NCBI GenBank assembly: GCA_035526665.1
Contig: DATLBY010000440.1
Span: forward strand, 1-10,241
Length of the DNA: 10,241 nucleotides
Direction of reading: 5' to 3'
Source of the DNA: DATLBY01 sp035526665
GTDB taxonomy: Bacteria; Acidobacteriota; Terriglobia; Bryobacterales; Bryobacteraceae
Shown: positions 7,554 to 10,241 of the stretch, piece after piece
How positions within the stretch are numbered: position 1 is the first letter of the stretch
How the letters are laid out: each line of letters begins with the position of its first letter
Translations under genes and position numbers: made by a program
Notes under the pieces: generated by a model
Told to the model about the DNA's origin: nothing
What the model saw: the letters and a program-made list of their open reading frames with translations, nothing else
Database searches by the model: none

Positions 7554-7763
7554 ATGGCAGAACTGGTGTTCGATGTCGTTCAGGAGGCCGACGGAGGCTA
7601 TTGCGCCGAGTGCATCACCGAAAACATTTTCACGCAAGGGGATACGTGGGAAGAGTTGCGGAAAAACGCCGTCCAGGCAACGTCTGCTTTCTTCTTCGAT
7701 CAACCAAAGCCTGAGCGCATTCGCCTCCACCTAGTCCGCGACGAAATCTTGTCCGTCGCGTGA
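7554..7763 (+). CDS. hicB: HicB-like antitoxin
   Basis: This 69-residue protein (MAELVFDVVQEADGGYCAEC, then IFTQGDTWEELRKNAVQAT and IRLHLVRDEILSV) has the compact HicB/DUF1902-type fold: a strand-rich start, GGY, the (I/F)TQGDT-x-EEL helix, and a C-terminal strand. The family neutralises the paired HicA toxin and often represses its own promoter. The frame stays open to an ATG at 7512, and ATGs at 7542 and 7545 are also possible. I chose 7554 because the family begins at this point; no strong Shine-Dalgarno decides it. The stop overlaps the next gene's start by 4 bp, supporting a co-translated pair. The alternative reading as a stand-alone HicB-like protein is unlikely given the neighbour. 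Confidence 0.82.
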   Translation: MAELVFDVVQEADGGYCAECITENIFTQGDTWEELRKNAVQATSAFFFDQPKPERIRLHLVRDEILSVA

Positions 7764-7999
7764 AGATCCCGCGCAATGTTTCGGGCGCGCATTTTGCGGA
7801 TATTCTATGTCGGCGGTGGCACTACCGCAGAGTACACCAGGAGGGTAGCCACCTCATCTTGGAAACATCAGAGCCGACTCACCAGCGGATCGCGGTTCCG
7901 TCCCACTCCCCACTTCGCATTGGCACCTTTAGTTCCATCCTGCGAACCGTCGCTCAGCACAAAGGTGTGGATCGGGACGTTATCATCGCTACGCTGTAG
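7760..7999 (+). CDS. hicA: HicA-like toxin (mRNA interferase family)
   Basis: This 79-residue protein starts with GTG within a GTGA overlap with the hicB stop. It has the HicA layout: MKIPRNVSGAHFADIL (first helix), RRVHQEGSHLIL with the conserved GSH and catalytic His31, a basic loop (HQRIAVPSH), and the final helix TFSSILRTVAQHKGVDRD. HicA toxins have a double-stranded-RNA-binding-like fold and cleave mRNA, and HicB covers the active His. Length and key residue are intact, so it is probably functional. The order is antitoxin first, then toxin, the reverse of the E. coli order, but common for this HicB subtype. Confidence 0.85.
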   Translation: MKIPRNVSGAHFADILCRRWHYRRVHQEGSHLILETSEPTHQRIAVPSHSPLRIGTFSSILRTVAQHKGVDRDVIIATL

Positions 8000-8048
8000 G
8001 GCGACACAAGCCAGCCATCAATGCGGATTTGCAGAGCTAGAGAGAAGG

Positions 8049-8092
8049 TGCGGGTGTCGCCGTCGCGGCGGGTGACGCGCTCGCGGTCGAGA
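8049..8092 (-). repeat. Orphan copy of the selB 3'-end sequence (left repeat)
   Basis: A 44-bp stretch matches 9928-9971 at 43 of 44 positions (37 identical, one mismatch, six identical). On the minus strand it encodes the SelB tail residues LDRERVTRRDGDTR, as the right copy does, but here it stands alone with no selB reading frame on either side. Matching stops abruptly at both ends. It lies between hicA and the XRE gene. It may be an attachment-site or rearrangement scar. Confidence 0.85.
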
Positions 8093-8119
8093 CAGGGACA
8101 CGTTCGAGGAGGTCTTATT

Positions 8120-8320
8120 ATGCGCACGAGCCCGCTTCCGGAGCTCTGGTTTATTTCGAACTTCGCTCAGCGACTTAAGGAACTTCGCACGGCGCGCGAT
8201 ATGAGGCAAATCCGGGTGGGGGACCTGCTCAACATCAGCCCGCGCGTTTGCAGCCGTTGGGAATCCGGCGACGTCACTCCTAATTTCGACACTAACGTCT
8301 ATCTAGCTGACACTCTTTAG
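8120..8320 (+). CDS. Short XRE-family HTH regulator
   Basis: This 66-residue protein has a helix-turn-helix core: FAQRLKELRTARDMRQ, then IRVGDLLNISPRVCSRWESGDVTPNFDTNVYLADTL. The SPR-V-SRWE-G segment matches the recognition helix and W-E-x-G signature of the Cro/C1 (XRE) fold. The ATG at 8120 has an excellent GGAGG at 7-nt spacing. The protein stops right after LADTL, where relatives usually continue for one more helix, so it is at the short end. The TAG is followed in frame, without further stops, by the next gene's ATG 15 bp on, so the regulator and antitoxin were perhaps once fused. It probably controls the downstream toxin-antitoxin pair; that is inference. Confidence 0.75.
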   Translation: MRTSPLPELWFISNFAQRLKELRTARDMRQIRVGDLLNISPRVCSRWESGDVTPNFDTNVYLADTL

Positions 8321-8335
8321 CTCCCGGGAGGAAAC

Positions 8336-8596
8336 ATGGAACCTAATCTGAGTCAGGAACGACCGCAGGCTCACGCGTTGTTCGATATGCTGCCGGCCGA
8401 GAAACTCAACGCCGTACGAAGTCTGCTGGAAGTGATAGTGGAGCCGCTCGCGCGTTCGCTGGCTTTGGCTCCTGTGGAAGAAGAAGAGATCACACCCGAG
8501 ACGGCCGCGGCGCTCGATTCCGCGCGAACCTCACTGGACCGCGGCGAAGGTATCCCCCACGAAGAGATCCTTCGCGAGTTTGGGTTCAACCATTGA
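8336..8596 (+). CDS. Antitoxin of a RelE/ParE-type module
   Basis: This 86-residue acidic protein has a helical N-terminal part (AHALFDMLPAEKLNAVRSLLEVIVEPL), an acidic linker (VEEEEI), and a C-terminal TAAALDSARTSLDRGEGIPHEEILREFG. The PHEE-(I/V)-L-x-EFG ending is characteristic of small antitoxins found in front of RelE/ParE toxins. GGAGG lies 4 nt before the ATG. The TGA overlaps the TTG start of the toxin gene (TTGA), indicating translational coupling. Its role would be to bind and neutralise the product of 8593-8904. DNA binding is probably supplied in part by the XRE protein encoded upstream, since I see no clear HTH or ribbon-helix-helix here. Confidence 0.75.
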   Translation: MEPNLSQERPQAHALFDMLPAEKLNAVRSLLEVIVEPLARSLALAPVEEEEITPETAAALDSARTSLDRGEGIPHEEILREFGFNH

Positions 8597-8904
8597 GCGA
8601 GGCCGCCGCTCCGGAACCGATCGCTGTTACCTGGTCACCAGAAGCCCGTACGGACCTGCGGGCCATCGAGAAAGAGAATGCCATGCAGATTCTGCACTGC
8701 ATTGATCGCTATCTGTCCAGCCGCAATGGCGACGTGAAAAAGCTCAGGCCGCCACTCGCCGGCTTTCGTCTCCGTTGTGGCGACTACCGCGTGTTCTTCG
8801 AACTGAAAGACGAGAGCAGCATCGAGATCACCGGCGTTCAATCATTCTTTCTTCACAATCATCCCATCGAGGGGCTGGTGTATCACCCTTGTGCGGCTGA
8901 GTAA
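8593..8904 (+). CDS. RelE/ParE-family toxin with altered C-terminus
   Basis: This 103-residue protein begins with TTG inside the antitoxin stop. VTWSPEARTDLRAI (12-25), a long helix to about residue 43, and KKLRPPLAGFRLRCGDYRVFFEL (49-71) are the usual RelE/ParE signatures. They cover the helical hairpin and the conserved L-G-x-R-x-R-x-G-D-Y-R strand. In typical relatives IEITGV is followed by an (R/H)R-x-x-(A/V)YR ending, which helps form the RNase site of RelE-type members. Here the sequence reads QSFFLHNHPIEG... to residue 103. I checked the neighbouring frames and do not find the usual ending, so a simple frameshift does not restore it. Activity is therefore uncertain; a ParE-like or inactive toxin is possible. 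Confidence 0.78.
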   Translation: MSEAAAPEPIAVTWSPEARTDLRAIEKENAMQILHCIDRYLSSRNGDVKKLRPPLAGFRLRCGDYRVFFELKDESSIEITGVQSFFLHNHPIEGLVYHPCAAE

Positions 8905-8971
8905 TGTCGAGTTTTGAAAAAGTCTAGCCCCGGCTCCGCATCCCGCTTTTTGGACCGAACGGCATTCAGAT

Positions 8972-9457
8972 TTATCGCCGTCCTCTCTCTTTTCTCAGAT
9001 CCTCCCATCTGCCGGGGACACCACGCAGATTCAACGCTTTGGTCTGGACTGTCCCGTCGACATACCACTTTAGCGTCCCTTCCAATCGATCTTTCTTTAG
9101 CTCAGCCTCAAGTTGCGGCTTCGGGCTCGCACGCGGGGCTGCCATCCGGACCTTGGAGTTTCGGAGCGATCCTGAAAGCGGTGTGATAACTGGAGAGTAC
9201 CCTTCATATTCATCCCATTGGCCGGTAATGGACTCGCCCTTCGAGCGACACTGCCGCAGAACGATCTCAGTGCCTACATCGTCTCCACTCTCATCGATAT
9301 GCTTTAAATCGGAGTACACCCGAACCTCACATGGTTCAATTTGCCTTTTGGCCTTTTGCGAAGTGCCCTCGCCTCCCCGCCCAAAGGCGGTTATCGCAAG
9401 CACGAGCACTGCCGTGGCGAGCAACACTTGCGCACAGCGCATCTTGGCAGGCTTCAT
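8972..9457 (-). CDS. Secreted protein of unknown function
   Basis: This 161-residue protein has a clear signal peptide: MKPAKMRC followed by the hydrophobic AQVLLATAVLVLAITAFG. The mature part alternates charged and beta-prone stretches (EVRVYSDLKHI, TEIVLRQCRS, SITGQWDEYEG, LSGSLRNSKVRM, LEAELKKDRLEGTLKWYV), suggesting a small beta-rich domain. C43 and C70 could form a disulfide. I do not recognise the family. The ATG at 9457 overlaps the stop of the upstream Rhs-derived frame by 4 bp (ATGA), and GAGGAG is only 2 nt before it, so translation may depend on the upstream frame. A partner or immunity protein of the Rhs remnant is one possibility, but nothing in its sequence proves it. It converges with the toxin gene on the other strand. 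Confidence 0.6.
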   Translation of the reverse strand: MKPAKMRCAQVLLATAVLVLAITAFGRGGEGTSQKAKRQIEPCEVRVYSDLKHIDESGDDVGTEIVLRQCRSKGESITGQWDEYEGYSPVITPLSGSLRNSKVRMAAPRASPKPQLEAELKKDRLEGTLKWYVDGTVQTKALNLRGVPGRWEDLRKERGRR

Positions 9458-9915
9458 GGCTCCTCAATCCGGTCGTCCCGCGCGGCGTCTTCGGTCGCGT
9501 GGTAGGAATCTATATACTTGCTTCGAAGTAACCAATGCCCGTCTCCGCATCCTTCTTTGCAGGTGAACTGCATTGTGTCATATGCATAGCTCTGATTCGC
9601 CGACCAGCTTACGCCATCTGAAATCGTTTGCCCCACCACATTCCCATTATTGCCGGAGCCGTAATCAAAGCTCAATCGCGCCACATTACCAGCAGCCTCA
9701 GTGCAATCTCCCGATGGCGCTTGCGTCCGCAGCAGAATAGCCTTTGGCTGTAGTCGAGTGTTGAATCAGGTGCTCTCATACCGCCCGTTTGAAAAACTGA
9801 TTTGGTCGGGAGTTCCATGAGCCGCGTAGTTCACGCCCGCCACGTAGGTTGCCGCAGTGGCGCCGCCCTGCCCGGTTACCGTGTTGATCCGGGCTGCCGC
9901 ATCGTTTTGAGCGGA
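9454..9915 (-). pseudogene. Rhs/YD-repeat protein fragment with in-frame stop
   Basis: One minus-strand frame from the end of selB down to 9454 reads as part of an Rhs repeat protein. It has NDAAARINTVTG, ATYVAGVNYAAHG and ISFSNGRYEST, then a TGA (9766-9768), then FNTRLQPKAILLRTQ, LSFDYGSGNNGNVVGQTIS and WSANQSYAYD. The frame and family features continue across the TGA, where relatives would have an ordinary residue, so this is a nonsense mutation and not a gene boundary. After YAYD the Rhs pattern ends, and about 43 unrelated residues (TMQFTCKEGCGDG... to DDRIEEP) follow. This recalls the variable C-terminal tips of Rhs proteins, but it is short. There is no N-terminal part: the fragment begins where selB stops. 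It is a truncated remnant, or a displaced 3' end. Confidence 0.7.
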
Positions 9916-9916
9916 G

Positions 9917-10241
9917 TTAAAGGACGATGCGGGTGTCGCCGTCGCGGCGGGTGACGCGCTCGCGATCGAGATATTCGAGCAGCGGGATCGCATATTTACG
10001 CGAGACGCCCGTCCATTCCTTGAAGACGGGCACGGCGAATCGCTCGCCTTTGCGGGCCGCCAGCAGTTGCCGCAAGGTTTCGAGCGCGGTGTGATGGTAG
10101 ACAAGATCGTCGCCGATCTTCACCAGCCGGCGGTCGCGAAGCAGGATCTGGAGCAGTGACCGGCCACGTACGGGATCAACGCCACAAGAGGCGATCACCT
10201 CCTGCAGAGACGGTACCGCCAGACCGCGGTCGCGGAAAGCA
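9917..10241 (-). CDS. selB: Selenocysteine-specific elongation factor SelB, C-terminal part (5' end outside window)
   Basis: The frame is open to the right edge and ends with TAA at 9917-9919, giving the last 107 or so residues. It starts FRDRGLAVPSLQEVIASCGVD, continues with LLQILLRDRRLVKIGDDLVYHHTAL, and ends with RFAVPVFKEWTGVSRKYAIPLLEYLDRERVTRRDGDTR. The F-K-x-x-x-G-x-SRKYAIPLLEYLD signature is the last winged helix of SelB, the domain that binds the SECIS hairpin of selenoprotein mRNAs; the GTPase part lies beyond the window. SelB delivers Sec-tRNA to in-frame UGA codons, so the organism probably makes selenoproteins. The final codons are duplicated at 8049-8092, and an Rhs fragment abuts the stop, so the sequence after this gene has been rearranged. 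Confidence 0.93.
   Translation of the reverse strand, partial: AFRDRGLAVPSLQEVIASCGVDPVRGRSLLQILLRDRRLVKIGDDLVYHHTALETLRQLLAARKGERFAVPVFKEWTGVSRKYAIPLLEYLDRERVTRRDGDTRIVL
9928..9971 (-). repeat. selB 3'-end sequence (right repeat, in the intact gene)
   Basis: This is the partner of 8049-8092 (43/44 identical, same orientation, 1879 bp apart). It lies inside selB and codes for its residues LDRERVTRRDGDTR, ending 9 bp before the stop codon. As the copy in a complete coding context it is probably the parental one, or the copy rebuilt by an insertion. Confidence 0.85.

Noticed and set aside
8918..8951. AAAAAG...CTTTTT between the convergent toxin and secreted-protein genes as a bidirectional terminator
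   Set aside because: The arms are only A/T-rich 6-mers with a loop of over 20 nt and no stable GC stem.
9766..9768. In-frame TGA in the Rhs fragment, next to selB, as a possible selenocysteine codon
   Set aside because: Rhs repeats have no selenocysteine, no SECIS-like hairpin is obvious after it, and the gene is truncated at both ends, so a nonsense mutation is the simpler reading.
9918..10104. Extending the Rhs fragment upstream through the open frame over selB
   Set aside because: The sequence there reads as SelB in another frame with strong family signatures; Rhs-like residues begin only at the selB stop.

Overview
The window is high-G+C bacterial DNA, most likely from an Acidobacteriota member close to Solibacter/Bryobacter (order Bryobacterales). 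The best clue is the protein at 6046-7485. Its C-terminal half has the repeated NAG-Y-PG-APG-GQNLA type module (TIGR03437) that is abundant in Solibacter-type genomes. The two-heme protein and the membrane protein at the left edge also resemble families common in that group. This placement rests on protein character only, because there is no rRNA in the window.

Layout. (1) 2-1042: the end of a polytopic membrane protein. (2) 1143-3579: a sensor kinase and an OmpR-type response regulator with overlapping reading frames. The operon is preceded by a tandem-hexamer operator-like array and by a hairpin just before the kinase start. (3) 3609-5048, minus strand: a two-heme c-type cytochrome of the cytochrome c peroxidase/MauG type, split over three frames by two frameshifts. 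(4) 5319-5798, minus strand: a small exported protein with two LTxxQ motifs (Spy/CpxP-like), followed by a strong inverted repeat. (5) 6046-7485: a Tat-exported intradiol-dioxygenase domain fused to the TIGR03437 module. (6) 7554-7999: a HicB/HicA toxin-antitoxin pair. (7) 8120-8904: an XRE regulator, an antitoxin and a RelE/ParE-like toxin. (8) 8972-9457, minus strand: a secreted protein of unknown function, whose start overlaps the end of a decayed Rhs/YD-repeat fragment (9454-9915). (9) 9917 to the right edge, minus strand: the C-terminal part of selB, the selenocysteine elongation factor.

Two themes link the parts. First, the kinase/regulator operon and the LTxxQ gene share GTTAA/GTAAA-type direct repeats at about one-helical-turn spacing. 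This resembles the CpxR box, and CpxP/Spy proteins are the classic outputs of Cpx-type envelope-stress systems, so a Cpx-like circuit is a reasonable inference. Second, the right third is an accessory region. A 44-bp stretch of the 3' end of selB (43/44 identical) recurs 1.88 kb away, outside selB and in the same orientation. Between the copies lie the XRE/toxin-antitoxin genes, the orphan secreted protein and the Rhs remnant. This looks like an insertion or rearrangement scar at the selB 3' end.
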